A stretch of DNA of 26,814 nucleotides from a virus, in IMG/VR virus record IMGVR_UViG_3300008120_000372, positions 1 through 26,814 of that record; one strand, 5' to 3'. This document shows, piece after piece, positions 6,463 to 13,465 of this stretch. The first letter of the stretch is position 1; every line of letters begins with the position of its first letter. The notes beneath the pieces were generated by a model that worked only from the letters and a program-made list of their open reading frames with translations, was not told the origin of the DNA and searched no databases. Made by a program: the position numbers and the translations under genes.

Positions 6463-6890
6463 AGCCCGAAGTTCCCTTTCTCTACATCGACGTCCGCATT
6501 ACCCAGCACGCGCGCAGCGCCATCTCGGCTGTCTTTGCCATATGTCTGGGCAATCGCATCGCGCGCAACTTCGATTGCTTTCTCTCTGGTGGGTGCTGAT
6601 ACAACTTCAGTATTTGTGTACGTGAAGGTAACCGTCCACTGGGGATGACTCTTGTCCCAAGTTAAGTAGACGCCGTCTGTGCGTTCTTGAATTTCATCAA
6701 CATTGTCTCGAATGTGTCTGCAGCGAAGTTTAAGAAATATTGCCTGTTCATCTGGTGAGAGTTTGCTCCAGTTCTCAGGTAGGTCTCCTTCGCAGACGGA
6801 GTAATAACGCGTGATTAAATGCGTCTCGGTGAGTTCGACACGTGCTCGGATTTCCGATTCCCCCGTGGCGGTAAGTGGTCCAATAGACAT
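6459..6890 (-). CDS. Hypothetical protein
   Basis: 143 residues from ATG 6890, preceded by a perfect AGGAGG at a good distance and by the promoter at 6928-6956. The middle reads GVYLTWDKSHPQWTVTFTYT, then APTREKAIEVARDAIAQTYG, which looks like a strand-rich domain followed by a helix; no family is recognised. First gene of a two- or three-gene - strand operon. Confidence 0.65.
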   Translation of the reverse strand: MSIGPLTATGESEIRARVELTETHLITRYYSVCEGDLPENWSKLSPDEQAIFLKLRCRHIRDNVDEIQERTDGVYLTWDKSHPQWTVTFTYTNTEVVSAPTREKAIEVARDAIAQTYGKDSRDGAARVLGNADVDVEKGNFGL

Positions 6891-6927
6891 TGCCTAAGCC
6901 TCCTCGTTGATGGCTATTTGTGTTAGT

Positions 6928-6956
6928 AACTTACATTTAAATTGATTGTTTGTCAA
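6928..6956 (-). promoter_or_regulatory. Promoter of the 6890-6181 operon
   Basis: - strand TTGACA (6956-6951), 17-nt spacer, TAAGTT (6933-6928). The -35 box is one base from element copy 4. Confidence 0.65.
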
Positions 6957-6957
6957 G

Positions 6958-6972
6958 TCATCCACCACCGTT
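6958..6972 (+). repeat. Boundary element copy 4 (short)
   Basis: Core variant TCATCCACCACCGTT without the 3' half. It fills the gap between the stop of the 6976-7338 gene and the promoter of the next operon. Confidence 0.7.
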
Positions 6973-6975
6973 CGG

Positions 6976-7338
6976 TTAGCCCGGTGATAAAAGAGTCTTG
7001 GCAAAAAGCGCATTGTCATCGCCGCGCAGCATCGACTCGAGGACCTCGAGCGCGCCTTTACGCCACTTCGAGGTTGGACCTCCAAGGAGTCTCGAGACCA
7101 ATCGCATGGACGCGTACTCGGGGATACAGACATTGCGCCAGTTCAGTGGGCACTCTTTAAAGTTGCGTGGCTGCAGTTGTTTACCTAGGCGCTGTTCCAG
7201 GCAGCCAATACAGAGCATTCCGTCGTAGGCTCCCATCCCAGCACGAGCCCAACAGGCGTCGGTGACCATGTAGTACTCGGCAATCTCCATGCAGTCGACG
7301 CCACAGTCGACGCAGTCCGCGGTGTCGTAACAGGTCAT
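6976..7338 (-). CDS. Cysteine-rich (zinc-binding) hypothetical protein
   Basis: 120 residues. The N-terminus has several Cys pairs: CVDCGVDC (9-16), DACW, then LCIGCLEQRLGKQL, giving two CxxC knuckles, followed by PRNFKECPLN. The pattern 'CxxCGxxxx...WxxaGm...LCigCLExRLGrxL' resembles a conserved phage/actinobacterial zinc protein of unknown function. It starts in a 4-base overlap (ATGA) with the upstream gene and is the last gene of the 8147-6976 operon. Confidence 0.65.
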   Translation of the reverse strand: MTCYDTADCVDCGVDCMEIAEYYMVTDACWARAGMGAYDGMLCIGCLEQRLGKQLQPRNFKECPLNWRNVCIPEYASMRLVSRLLGGPTSKWRKGALEVLESMLRGDDNALFAKTLLSPG

Positions 7339-7547
7339 ATGTTTCCCCAGTTGCAGCCGTCATTTGGCGCTCCACCGAACTCTGGATTCGTGCAGGTCAA
7401 CCACACTGGGTAGAACTTGCCATCAAGTTCGTCAGGAACGAAACAGCAGTGCCAGCACGGGAGACCACCGTTTCTGTAGCCCTCTCGATAGAAGTAGATG
7501 CGTGCTCGAAGCACCATCCAGTAGCGGTAAATCTCATTCAGAATCAT
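7335..7547 (-). CDS. Hypothetical Cys/Trp-rich small protein
   Basis: 70 residues from ATG 7547, chosen because AAGGAG lies nine bases upstream; longer in-frame starts run into the neighbouring gene. After YWMVLRARIYFYREGY come LPCWHCCF and LTCTNPEF and CNW, so a metal site is possible. No family is recognised. It overlaps both neighbours in the operon. Confidence 0.6.
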   Translation of the reverse strand: MILNEIYRYWMVLRARIYFYREGYRNGGLPCWHCCFVPDELDGKFYPVWLTCTNPEFGGAPNDGCNWGNI

Positions 7548-7785
7548 CTGCTTCTCCTTGCTCGTCATCAATTGCGTAGTTGAATTCTGCTGCAGCGTAA
7601 ATGATTGTTTCCCACATCTCTTTGGCTGCATACATTTCCTCGTCCGAAGAGAAGAACCATTCAAGTGATTTGGATTGCTCACCGTCAACAAACGAGACAC
7701 TGATTCCCCATGGCTCAGTTTTTGTTTCTGAATGCGAAATTAATTTGACTGTACGTGGTGTGCTGGTTATTGGTGTATTAAGCAT
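7534..7785 (-). CDS. Hypothetical protein
   Basis: 83 residues from ATG 7785 with GGAGAAGAAG just before it. Strand-rich N-terminus (TVKLISHSETKTEPWGISVSF) and acidic, helical C-terminus ending DDEQGEADDSE. The start overlaps the previous stop by 8 bases and its own end overlaps the next gene by 14. No recognised domain. Confidence 0.6.
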   Translation of the reverse strand: MLNTPITSTPRTVKLISHSETKTEPWGISVSFVDGEQSKSLEWFFSSDEEMYAAKEMWETIIYAAAEFNYAIDDEQGEADDSE

Positions 7786-7975
7786 CTTCTTCTCCGTTTT
7801 CTGCGTAGTCAGAAATAGCCGAGATGAAATCAAGACCCTCGGTCATCATCAGACAGTCTGCGTCTTTGTATGCCTGTTCTGGCGTGTAGGTGCCAGATTT
7901 GACATCTTCCAAGATGCCGCTCAGGACATGGATGGCGTGTTCCAGACTTTCTTTCACATCATTGAGCGAGGACAT
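7778..7975 (-). CDS. Hypothetical acidic helical protein
   Basis: 65 residues from ATG 7975, preceded by GAGGAGAGG. MSSLNDVKESLEHAIHVLSG then ILEDVKSGTYTPEQAYKDAD looks all-helical, ending in ENGEEDA. Overlaps both neighbours in the 8147-6976 operon. Unknown function. Confidence 0.6.
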   Translation of the reverse strand: MSSLNDVKESLEHAIHVLSGILEDVKSGTYTPEQAYKDADCLMMTEGLDFISAISDYAENGEEDA

Positions 7976-8147
7976 TGACCTCTCCTCTAATGATGTGGAC
8001 ATTGATGCTGCTCATGATGTCCTGATTTGGAAAGCGTTCTTCCATGAGTCCACGATTTCCGTAATAGAAATCAGCACACATGGTCTCAACGATTTCCTCA
8101 GGGTCTAACTCATCGGGCACCGTTAGTCGTAGGTATAGTTCTCGCAT
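7959..8147 (-). CDS. Hypothetical small protein, first gene of operon
   Basis: 62 residues from ATG 8147 after TAGGAGAAGT. LYLRLTVPDELDPEEIVETM followed by NVHIIRGEVNVL suggests a small alpha/beta fold. It is the first gene behind the promoter at 8181-8210, whose start region carries an 8-bp inverted repeat. Unknown function. Confidence 0.6.
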   Translation of the reverse strand: MRELYLRLTVPDELDPEEIVETMCADFYYGNRGLMEERFPNQDIMSSINVHIIRGEVNVLAQ

Positions 8148-8171
8148 ACTTCTCCTAGTTAGATAGTTACT

Positions 8172-8194
8172 GTGGGGTGCACCCTACACCCCAC
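8172..8194. promoter_or_regulatory. 8-bp inverted repeat at the -10 region (operator candidate)
   Basis: GTGGGGTG (8172-8179) and CACCCCAC (8187-8194) are exact reverse complements, 7 bases apart. They flank the TAGGGT -10 box of the - strand promoter. No T-run follows on either strand, so this is more likely an operator than a terminator. Confidence 0.5.
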
Positions 8195-8210
8195 CATTAC
8201 TGAATGTCAA
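8181..8210 (-). promoter_or_regulatory. Promoter of the 8147-6976 operon
   Basis: - strand TTGACA (8210-8205), 18-nt spacer, TAGGGT (8186-8181). The -35 box overlaps the stop codon of the upstream gene. Confidence 0.6.
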
Positions 8211-8428
8211 GCGTTTACTTCAGTGACTGTTGTCACGCGATGGCGCTCAACCCATTTCTCGCCCGAGCCGTTAACTGGCTGCACGAGAAGGTCAATGTGC
8301 CCGAAACGCGTTCGTACGTCATTGATGCGAACACTGACGGTGAGGTCGTCCAAGGTCATGGCTGCGGTCTTGCCAATAAGACTTCTTGGGTTGACTTTCT
8401 CAACATCTTGCTTCGTGTAGGTCTTCAT
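8207..8428 (-). CDS. Hypothetical protein
   Basis: 73 residues from ATG 8428, with AAGGAG eight bases upstream and its own promoter (8450-8478). The sequence (TLDDLTVSVRINDVRTRFGH then IDLLVQPVNGSGEKWVERHR) is strand-rich and could be a small OB- or Tudor-like barrel, but no family is recognised. Confidence 0.6.
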   Translation of the reverse strand: MKTYTKQDVEKVNPRSLIGKTAAMTLDDLTVSVRINDVRTRFGHIDLLVQPVNGSGEKWVERHRVTTVTEVNA

Positions 8429-8449
8429 GATGTCTCCTTTCAGCAGTGC

Positions 8450-8478
8450 ACAGTACAGGTGTCAACGCCAATTTGCAA
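8450..8478 (-). promoter_or_regulatory. Promoter of the 8207-8428 gene
   Basis: - strand TTGCAA (8478-8473), 17-nt spacer, TACTGT (8455-8450), then 21 bases to ATG 8428. Confidence 0.5.
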
Positions 8479-8514
8479 CCCCAGCCAAATATTCCCTCGA
8501 GCGGACGGCCCACG

Positions 8515-8562
8515 TCATCCGCCACCGTCGAATAAACCGGATGGCCCGGAATGCGAGCCCCG
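8515..8562 (+). repeat. Boundary element copy 5
   Basis: Core TCATCCGCCACCGTC (8515-8529) and AGCCCCG (8556-8562), which can pair with TGGGGTT just downstream. It lies between the divergent genes at 8428 and 8657. A GC-rich hairpin GCCGGC-tgcg-GCCGGC (8602-8617) follows. Confidence 0.8.
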
Positions 8563-8656
8563 TATTTCTGGGGTTTTCGCCTGGCCGGCCCTCGAGCTGC
8601 TGCCGGCTGCGGCCGGCTTCCGCCAGAACAAGTAGTTGTGTATTAGCCTCTTGACT

Positions 8657-9046
8657 ATGAGAACATCAGAGAAATGGTCAAGAAACATAAAGGCTTTGGA
8701 ACAGTTTGTGAACCAGAATGGACACGCACTCGTTCCAGCATCTGCAAAGGTGGAAGTTGATGGGGTCATTGTGTCGCTTGGCTCATGGGTGAGTTATCTC
8801 CGCATGAAACATCGTTCAGGAAGGCTGGCGCAAGACCGCCAAGCCCAACTCGAGCAGTTCCCGCGTTGGTCGTGGGGGCCGTGCAAGCCGGGGCCGACAG
8901 GCGACGCTCAGCGTGATGAAGCGATGTTGCTTGCCAGAAACTCTGGTCGGTCACTACAAAGTATCGCCGACGAATACGGCTTGTCTCGTCAGCGAGTTCA
9001 TCAGATACTTCGTCGCACTCGCAAACCTGCGTTGGCAAATGCCTAA
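8657..9046 (+). CDS. Helicase-associated domain plus sigma4-type HTH regulator
   Basis: 129 residues from ATG 8657. Residues ~9-75 (FVNQNGHALVPASAKV, LGSWVSYLRMKHRSGRL, LEQFPRWSWGP) match the helicase-associated (HA) repeat: 'f...nGha.Vp......g..Lg.Wv...R...r.g.L......Le...gw.W'. Residues 86-120 (DEAMLLARNSGRSLQSIADE, then YGLSRQRVHQILRR) match a sigma-70 region 4-type helix-turn-helix. A single HA repeat plus a DNA-binding tail, with no helicase core, suggests a DNA-binding regulator or adaptor. A TAGCCT box seven bases before the ATG would give a leaderless message. It overlaps the next gene by 8 bases. Confidence 0.7.
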   Translation: MRTSEKWSRNIKALEQFVNQNGHALVPASAKVEVDGVIVSLGSWVSYLRMKHRSGRLAQDRQAQLEQFPRWSWGPCKPGPTGDAQRDEAMLLARNSGRSLQSIADEYGLSRQRVHQILRRTRKPALANA

Positions 9047-9293
9047 TCAGTTTCCCAAAGTCAGACCATACCCAGACCCAGAACACAAGACGATAAGCAG
9101 TATCCTGCTTACAACTCTTGGTGGGTTGGCGTTAGCAGGGGCTATCTATGGGCTAAGCCTGTGGGGTTTATTGCTTGTGTTGAGACAAGCAGATGTTATT
9201 AGCGAAATCGTGTCGTACCGTTGGTGCGTCGTTATTTCCTACATCTATGTCTTGGTTCGTTCATACGACAAGCAGTTGTTCTCAAAGAAGTAA
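9039..9293 (+). CDS. Small two-helix membrane protein
   Basis: 84 residues from ATG 9039, inside the end of the preceding gene (8-base overlap). After a proline-rich N-terminus (PNQFPKVRPYPDPEH) there are two hydrophobic stretches: about residues 19-49 (ILLTTLGGLALAGAIYGL and on) and 60-75 (RWCVVISYIYVLV), ending in the basic KKX tail SYDKQLFSKK. Inner-membrane protein of unknown function; a holin-like or exclusion role cannot be argued from sequence alone. Confidence 0.6.
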   Translation: MPNQFPKVRPYPDPEHKTISSILLTTLGGLALAGAIYGLSLWGLLLVLRQADVISEIVSYRWCVVISYIYVLVRSYDKQLFSKK

Positions 9294-9295
9294 GG

Positions 9296-9310
9296 TCATA
9301 CGCCACCGTC
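9296..9310 (+). repeat. Boundary element copy 6 (short)
   Basis: Core TCATACGCCACCGTC. It fills most of the 23-nt gap between two convergent genes (stops at 9293 and 9317), with no hairpin terminator there. Confidence 0.75.
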
Positions 9311-9316
9311 AAATGG

Positions 9317-9493
9317 TTAGTATGAAACCAAGTGGTCAATGCTGGTTAGGTATTCACCTGCTTCGTCGGTGAGTTCATAAAGTCGTTTGCGTAGAGCGTG
9401 AAGAACTTTGTCTCGTTCGTTTTCCCACGCTTCTCGTGGGTCGGCGTGTTCGCAGTCAGGTACTACGAACGATACAGAGAAGATGTGGTTCAC
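9317..9493 (-). CDS. Hypothetical protein
   Basis: 58 residues from GTG 9493 in a 4-base overlap (GTGA) with the upstream 45-residue gene. Reads NHIFSVSFVVPDCEHADPRE, then a helical AWENERDKVLHALRKRLYEL and TDEAGEYLTSIDHLVSY. No family is recognised. The start coupling and protein-like composition support it. Confidence 0.6.
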   Translation of the reverse strand: MNHIFSVSFVVPDCEHADPREAWENERDKVLHALRKRLYELTDEAGEYLTSIDHLVSY

Positions 9494-9627
9494 TCTATTG
9501 GTGGGTTCATCTTGGCGAGTTGCTCACCTATCGCTCTCAACAGACTGTCTGGTTCTGCTTGGAGTGCGTGGTTGAGAACCTCTTTTAGTTTCTTGCGTTC
9601 CTCTGGCGTGAGTTCTGTATCACTCAT
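9490..9627 (-). CDS. Hypothetical small helical protein
   Basis: 45 residues from ATG 9627 with AGGTAGGGG before it: MSDTELTPEERKKLKEVLNH then ALQAEPDSLLRAIGEQLAKM. Charged, helical, no recognised family. Coupled to the next gene by GTGA. It could be transcribed with the MoxR/VWA genes upstream or separately; no clear promoter is seen. Confidence 0.55.
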   Translation of the reverse strand: MSDTELTPEERKKLKEVLNHALQAEPDSLLRAIGEQLAKMNPPIE

Positions 9628-9697
9628 TTTTGCCCCTACCTCTGTATCAAGTCGTTCGCTAACTCGGCTGTAATCGCTTCCTATTGCGTGTTTTTTC

Positions 9698-9739
9698 GGG
9701 CTAGTCGGGGGAGTAAGCGTGTTTTCACCCGACTAGCCC
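9698..9739. repeat. 12-bp perfect inverted repeat after the VWA gene
   Basis: GGGCTAGTCGGG (9698-9709) and CCCGACTAGCCC (9728-9739) form a perfect stem 10 bases beyond the stop of the 9750-11363 gene. On the - strand an A-run, not a T-run, follows, so it is not a standard terminator; it may still end transcription or protect the 3' end. The loop and left flank share GCGTGTTTT. Confidence 0.6.
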
Positions 9740-9749
9740 TATCTCGGCT

Positions 9750-11363
9750 CTATCGCAAGACGAGAGTTCGGTTGGTCACTTCTTTGTATGTTGTCGCCAA
9801 TAGTTCGGGGATAACACTTGTGACCTTTTCACGGCGTTGGATTTTTTTCAGAAGTTCTATTGCGTCTGCTGGCGTTGGCACGACAAAGACATTTTCTTTC
9901 TGACAGAACTTGATAACTTCCATTACCAAGTCCACGCACCAAGTATCACTCTTTCCCGTCACTCCACCATCTGAAACCCAGATGACAGGTGAAGTCGGGC
10001 GTTGCTTACTCTTGACTGCCCAACGCAACGCTGGCAAGTCCACTTCGTTCATACCGTTCGGGCTAGGAAGGTACTCGCACATCTTGCCCTTGTTCGCTAT
10101 GACATACAGGTTCGGGCGAGTACGAGAGCCACCTGAATACTGCGCTACGAGAGCCGACGGTGCGTGAAGCACGATTTGTTTCACTTGGTCAGATGTCAGA
10201 GACATAGAGCCACTCGTATCTACGAGTACCACTCCACCTTCGCCCTTCACTACACGGTCAAAGATACGACGCTCTGGGTCTGTGAGTAGGCGAGCCATAC
10301 GGCGTGGGTTGCGACCCGTCGGTGACGCAATACGCTTTTTGCCGATAGCACCAATGACATTACGCACCAATGGTGGATTACCGATTTTCAGCGTTCCCCA
10401 ACTGTCGGGTGCGCCACGACTAGGTACTGTGCCACGACCCCAATGCTGACGCTCGGTTCGGTGAGACTTGCCCGACTTGGAGATGGCTTTTAGCAACTTG
10501 GACAGTTCACTTCCGTCACCGTCATCATCTTCTCCCTCGTCGGACTTCTTGCCCTTGCCCTTGCCTTTGCCTTTGCCTTTCTTGCCTTCGGCTTCTGCGC
10601 CCTCTTGGGTCTTTTCTGGCTTGGGTGGTGGCGTACCGATAGCACCGACCATTTGTTCCACCCACTTAGCGAGTTGCTCTGTGTAGCCGAAACCGTGTTC
10701 GGGTGCTTTATTCCCTGTGGCAGAAAGGTCTGGGATTTTTCGCCAAGTCTGTTCCTCTTTGTCTGCCTTGTCGTTGCGCTCACGAATAGAGTTGTAGAAC
10801 TTCACACCGTTTTCGGTGATTTTAGAAAGAACTTCTACCCACTCTGGGCGAACCTGTCCGACACCTGCCAGAAACGGCTCTAATCCAGCCGTGTTGCCTA
10901 GCGAGATACTCGCCAAGACTGCTGTTTGGAAGTCGTTATGCGTAGCCATTTGGATACCATTTCGCATTTCCGAACCGTCTTGTAAGTGTAGGTGTGGCTC
11001 AAAGCCAGCGTCACGCATAAGCGTATTTACTCGCAACTCCTCACAAGCCGTGAGTGTGCGCTCACCTGCCCACTTTCGCTTAGTCCAGATTTTTTCCCAT
11101 TGTTTCGTAGTTGGCGAAACTTTGGCATGGAACATTTCGTGCGCTCGGACATGGCGTGAGTGTTCGTCGTCATAAGTCGGAACGAACATCTGTCGCTCTG
11201 CTACTGCCGTCTTTGGCTCACCTGCCTGTGCGCTAGACGAGTGGATAGTCCACTTGCCAGCGTCGGTGTCATTACGACGCAACATCTCTGCGTCTGGAAC
11301 TACCTGAGTGGGGGTTGTGACCCCCACTACTTGATAGCCGTTATTTGTTTCGTTCTTGGACAT
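9750..11363 (-). CDS. VWA protein with N-terminal HExxH metallopeptidase-like domain
   Basis: 537 residues from ATG 11363, coupled to the AAA+ gene by a one-base overlap (TGATG) with AAAAAGG upstream. The N-terminal domain has HEMFH (75-79), with CEELRVN (107-113) offering a third ligand: a zincin-like layout as in the putative metallopeptidase/VWA-like (DUF2201) family. A low-complexity Lys/Gly linker (about 250-285, six KG repeats) leads to a VWA domain with MIDAS motif DTSGS (382-386) and VSDGG (463-467). VWA proteins of this type work with MoxR/CobS ATPases as metal-insertion or remodelling machines. Whether the HExxH is catalytic is unknown. The target is not identified. Confidence 0.8.
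   Translation of the reverse strand: MSKNETNNGYQVVGVTTPTQVVPDAEMLRRNDTDAGKWTIHSSSAQAGEPKTAVAERQMFVPTYDDEHSRHVRAHEMFHAKVSPTTKQWEKIWTKRKWAGERTLTACEELRVNTLMRDAGFEPHLHLQDGSEMRNGIQMATHNDFQTAVLASISLGNTAGLEPFLAGVGQVRPEWVEVLSKITENGVKFYNSIRERNDKADKEEQTWRKIPDLSATGNKAPEHGFGYTEQLAKWVEQMVGAIGTPPPKPEKTQEGAEAEGKKGKGKGKGKGKKSDEGEDDDGDGSELSKLLKAISKSGKSHRTERQHWGRGTVPSRGAPDSWGTLKIGNPPLVRNVIGAIGKKRIASPTGRNPRRMARLLTDPERRIFDRVVKGEGGVVLVDTSGSMSLTSDQVKQIVLHAPSALVAQYSGGSRTRPNLYVIANKGKMCEYLPSPNGMNEVDLPALRWAVKSKQRPTSPVIWVSDGGVTGKSDTWCVDLVMEVIKFCQKENVFVVPTPADAIELLKKIQRREKVTSVIPELLATTYKEVTNRTLVLR
10548..10585. repeat. Hexanucleotide repeat in the VWA gene linker
   Basis: About six imperfect tandem copies of TTGCCY (+ strand), encoding alternating Lys-Gly in the linker at about residues 261-273. 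Such a tract can change length by slippage in six-base steps, which would lengthen the linker without shifting frame. Confidence 0.6.
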
Positions 11364-12100
11364 CAGACAACCTTTTTGCCTGTGTCCACTTGGATAGCGT
11401 CAAGGAACGATTTTGCTCGGTTGCCGAACACGATTTCTGCCGACTTCTTTGCGCCAAGTGAAGTTCGCAACTTGTCGTATGCGTAGAAAGAACGCAACGA
11501 GATACGACGCTCACCAGCGTCACACATCTGACGAGCGTAATCACGCAAGTCCTCGCTCATACGCAAGAGTGCTTCGGGGTGTGGCTCGTTGATACGAATA
11601 GCAACGGGGAAACGGTCTTTGAGTGCCATTGGCAACTCGTTCATGTCCTCAACATTGGTAGTCATCACAACGGAGAAGCCCTCTAATGGCTTGATTACCT
11701 TGTGTGTCTGTGGGTGTTCCCATTGTGCGCTCTCTGGCGTGTCGGTAATGGCGAGAAGTGTTGCGAACACATCACCACCAGCCTTGTCTATTTCGTCAAT
11801 GACCAGACGACCACCGACTTTGCCGTTGCCTTGCCACGCCTTGATACCTGCGCCTTCCAGCCACGACCACGAACCCGACGCTGTTGGTTGCCAGCAACCT
11901 GTCACATCTGCGTTGGTCATTTCGTCGGTACAAATAAGACGGTGTGCGCCACCATCAAGTTTGCCGTAGTTCAGACCTGCGTAGGTCTTGCCGACACCTG
12001 CTGTGCCGAACAGGATTACACGGTCTATTCCTGCTTCTAGTGCGTCTTGGACAGTCTGCCAGCATTTCGGCAGAGCGTTGGCTTGCTTTACTTTCGTCAT
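11363..12100 (-). CDS. MoxR/CobS-type AAA+ ATPase
   Basis: 245 residues from ATG 12100 after AAGGAG. Walker A GTAGVGKT (32-39), Walker B LVIDEID (99-105), sensor-1 TTN (147-149) and ALKDRF (159-164, arginine-finger region) are all present. CTDEMTNADVTGCW (57-70) is the MoxR-type stretch after the first strand. The protein is short, lacking most of the C-terminal lid, as in phage CobS-like ATPases. It is coupled to the VWA/HExxH gene, the standard MoxR-VWA partnership in which the ATPase drives the VWA partner. Own promoter at 12133-12161. Confidence 0.88.
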   Translation of the reverse strand: MTKVKQANALPKCWQTVQDALEAGIDRVILFGTAGVGKTYAGLNYGKLDGGAHRLICTDEMTNADVTGCWQPTASGSWSWLEGAGIKAWQGNGKVGGRLVIDEIDKAGGDVFATLLAITDTPESAQWEHPQTHKVIKPLEGFSVVMTTNVEDMNELPMALKDRFPVAIRINEPHPEALLRMSEDLRDYARQMCDAGERRISLRSFYAYDKLRTSLGAKKSAEIVFGNRAKSFLDAIQVDTGKKVV

Positions 12101-12132
12101 TTGCTTACTCCTTGTAAGTGTTAGGTATTGCG

Positions 12133-12161
12133 ATAGTAGTTATTTATTTGATAGTTGTCAA
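12133..12161 (-). promoter_or_regulatory. Promoter of the MoxR-VWA operon
   Basis: - strand TTGACA (12161-12156), 17-nt spacer, TACTAT (12138-12133), followed by a 32-base leader with AAGGAG before ATG 12100. Confidence 0.75.
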
Positions 12162-12222
12162 GTATTGGAAAGTGGCGTACTCGCCTTACCTACGACGAGT
12201 ACGCCACTCACCTTCTGTCGGA

Positions 12223-12642
12223 CTAAGCCGACTTCTGGGAAGTGGTGGTTTCTGCCACCTGTGACTTCTTGGCTTCGGGCGAGAGTGCGTACACACGCAC
12301 CTGTGAACTTGGCTTGACGGTAGAAACTTCGTCTGCCGTGAGTTGGTCAATAAGACCGACTGCGAGAGCCGACTTCATCAAGTCCTTGTCCACGACTGCC
12401 TTCGTGACCTTACGGAACACGGTGGGCTTGACGACCTGCGCCAACTTATCTGCGTCGTAGGTGACGGTGACGACATCTACGACTTGGACTGACTGACCAT
12501 CTACGACGACTTCGTTCACTCCGACGCTTGCCAGAGCCTTACGGAGTTCCGTTTCGGCTTCCTTCTTTGCCTTCTCTGCTTCCTGAAACGCCTGTCGTGC
12601 GTTCAGAAACAGTCTTGCTGTTTGTTCCATTGAGAGTGCCAT
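12223..12642 (-). CDS. Hypothetical coiled-coil protein
   Basis: 139 residues from ATG 12642 (AAGGAAAGAACA upstream; a longer frame to 12696 crosses the promoter). N-terminal helix QTARLFLNARQAFQEAEKAK continues into KKEAETELRKALASVG, a likely coiled coil, then a strand-rich part (VVVDGQSVQVVDVVTVTYD) and TVFRKVTKAVVDKDLMKSAL. Ser/Gln/Thr-rich tail. No recognised family. It is just upstream of MoxR on the same strand but has its own promoter, so it may be a third member of that module. Confidence 0.65.
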   Translation of the reverse strand: MALSMEQTARLFLNARQAFQEAEKAKKEAETELRKALASVGVNEVVVDGQSVQVVDVVTVTYDADKLAQVVKPTVFRKVTKAVVDKDLMKSALAVGLIDQLTADEVSTVKPSSQVRVYALSPEAKKSQVAETTTSQKSA

Positions 12643-12680
12643 TGTTCTTTCCTTCCTTGTAGGTGTGTATGGCACTATGT

Positions 12681-12710
12681 AAGGTACAGGGCGCAATAGC
12701 CCTTCGTCAA
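12681..12710 (-). promoter_or_regulatory. Promoter of the coiled-coil protein gene
   Basis: - strand TTGACG (12710-12705), 18-nt spacer, TACCTT (12686-12681), then 38 bases to ATG 12642. Confidence 0.6.
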
Positions 12711-12731
12711 GTGTTTAGCGTGTGAACTTCG

Positions 12732-12887
12732 TCACTCGTCACGAAAGCGTGAAACACGGTCACGACACAGGTACTTGGCAGTCTGCTTGCGTCGGTCAAG
12801 AAAGCGCACAGCACGAAACCGAAACCCGTCAGCGAACGCCTGACGCTCTGGGTCAGACCACACGGCTTTGATTTTGCGCTTACTCAT
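12732..12887 (-). CDS. Small basic protein, leaderless
   Basis: 51 residues from ATG 12887: MSKRKIKAVWSDPERQAFAD then GFRFRAVRFLDRRKQTAKYL and CRDRVSRFRDE. Strongly basic, possibly nucleic-acid binding; no family is recognised. The start is fixed by TTGCTT-N17-TACAAT six bases upstream, so a longer frame to 12983 that runs through this promoter and element copy 7 is rejected. Confidence 0.6.
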   Translation of the reverse strand: MSKRKIKAVWSDPERQAFADGFRFRAVRFLDRRKQTAKYLCRDRVSRFRDE

Positions 12888-12893
12888 AAGACC

Positions 12894-12922
12894 ATTGTAT
12901 CTAATCGCTACTTGGCAAGCAA
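12894..12922 (-). promoter_or_regulatory. Leaderless promoter of the 51-residue gene
   Basis: - strand TTGCTT (12922-12917), 17-nt spacer, TACAAT (12899-12894), six bases to ATG 12887. Confidence 0.65.
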
Positions 12923-12963
12923 CTATTGCTCGGTGAGTTAGTGCTAAATCCAACCCCTGCCCT

Positions 12964-12995
12964 TCATACACCACCGTCGGCAAGTGCGAGCCCCG
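12964..12995 (+). repeat. Boundary element copy 7
   Basis: Core TCATACACCACCGTC (12964-12978), AGCCCCG (12989-12995). The middle is shorter than in later copies. A CGGGGCTT about 18 bases further on can pair with the AGCCCCG. Between the divergent genes 12887 and 13112. Confidence 0.8.
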
Positions 12996-13111
12996 TGTGG
13001 CGGCGGCGGGGGGCGGGGCTTCCAGATGTCCGACGGCGCAGTTGCCGTCTGGTCTGGACTAAATCCAAATCTAGACATCACACATCTGGTCGGTGTGTGC
13101 GTAAAGAAGGC

Positions 13112-13393
13112 ATGGAACACGAACCAAGCAACTACACAGCAACCATTACCCTTGACTTTCAGCAACTCATGGAAGTCCGTAAGGCGATTACAGATAGAGT
13201 GGCAAAGTATTTCCTCGCCACAGACGACGAGTACCCTTATCGCAAAGACGACCTAGTGACGCTGAACCGAACAGCGCAAATGCTGGACAGCCACATAGAC
13301 AGAGCCGTAGCCGAGTGGGAACGCAAGGTGGCGCAAGACGAAGCGAGCCTGATGACCGACGAAGCCATTGAGAAGTGGCTAGGTGACGAATAA
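13112..13393 (+). CDS. Hypothetical helical protein
   Basis: 93 residues from ATG 13112 with AAAGAAGG before it; the longer frame to 12926 crosses copy 7 and is rejected. TATITLDFQQLMEVRKAITD, then charged helices (LNRTAQMLDSHIDRAVAEWE and on) and an acidic end (EAIEKWLGDE). No recognised family; no clear promoter box found upstream. Confidence 0.6.
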   Translation: MEHEPSNYTATITLDFQQLMEVRKAITDRVAKYFLATDDEYPYRKDDLVTLNRTAQMLDSHIDRAVAEWERKVAQDEASLMTDEAIEKWLGDE

Positions 13394-13406
13394 CACAGGA
13401 AATGAC

Positions 13407-13435
13407 TTGACTTCCCTACACCTATTACTTACAAT
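13407..13435 (+). promoter_or_regulatory. Promoter of the 13466 gene
   Basis: TTGACT (13407-13412), 17-nt spacer, TACAAT (13430-13435). Leader with AAGGGG before ATG 13466. Confidence 0.75.
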
Positions 13436-13465
13436 AGACACACAACCAACTAGAAGGGGTTAGGT

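Noticed and set aside
10468-10686. + strand frame rich in Pro/Leu/Ser
   Set aside because: Complement of the Lys/Gly linker of the VWA gene; low-complexity shadow.
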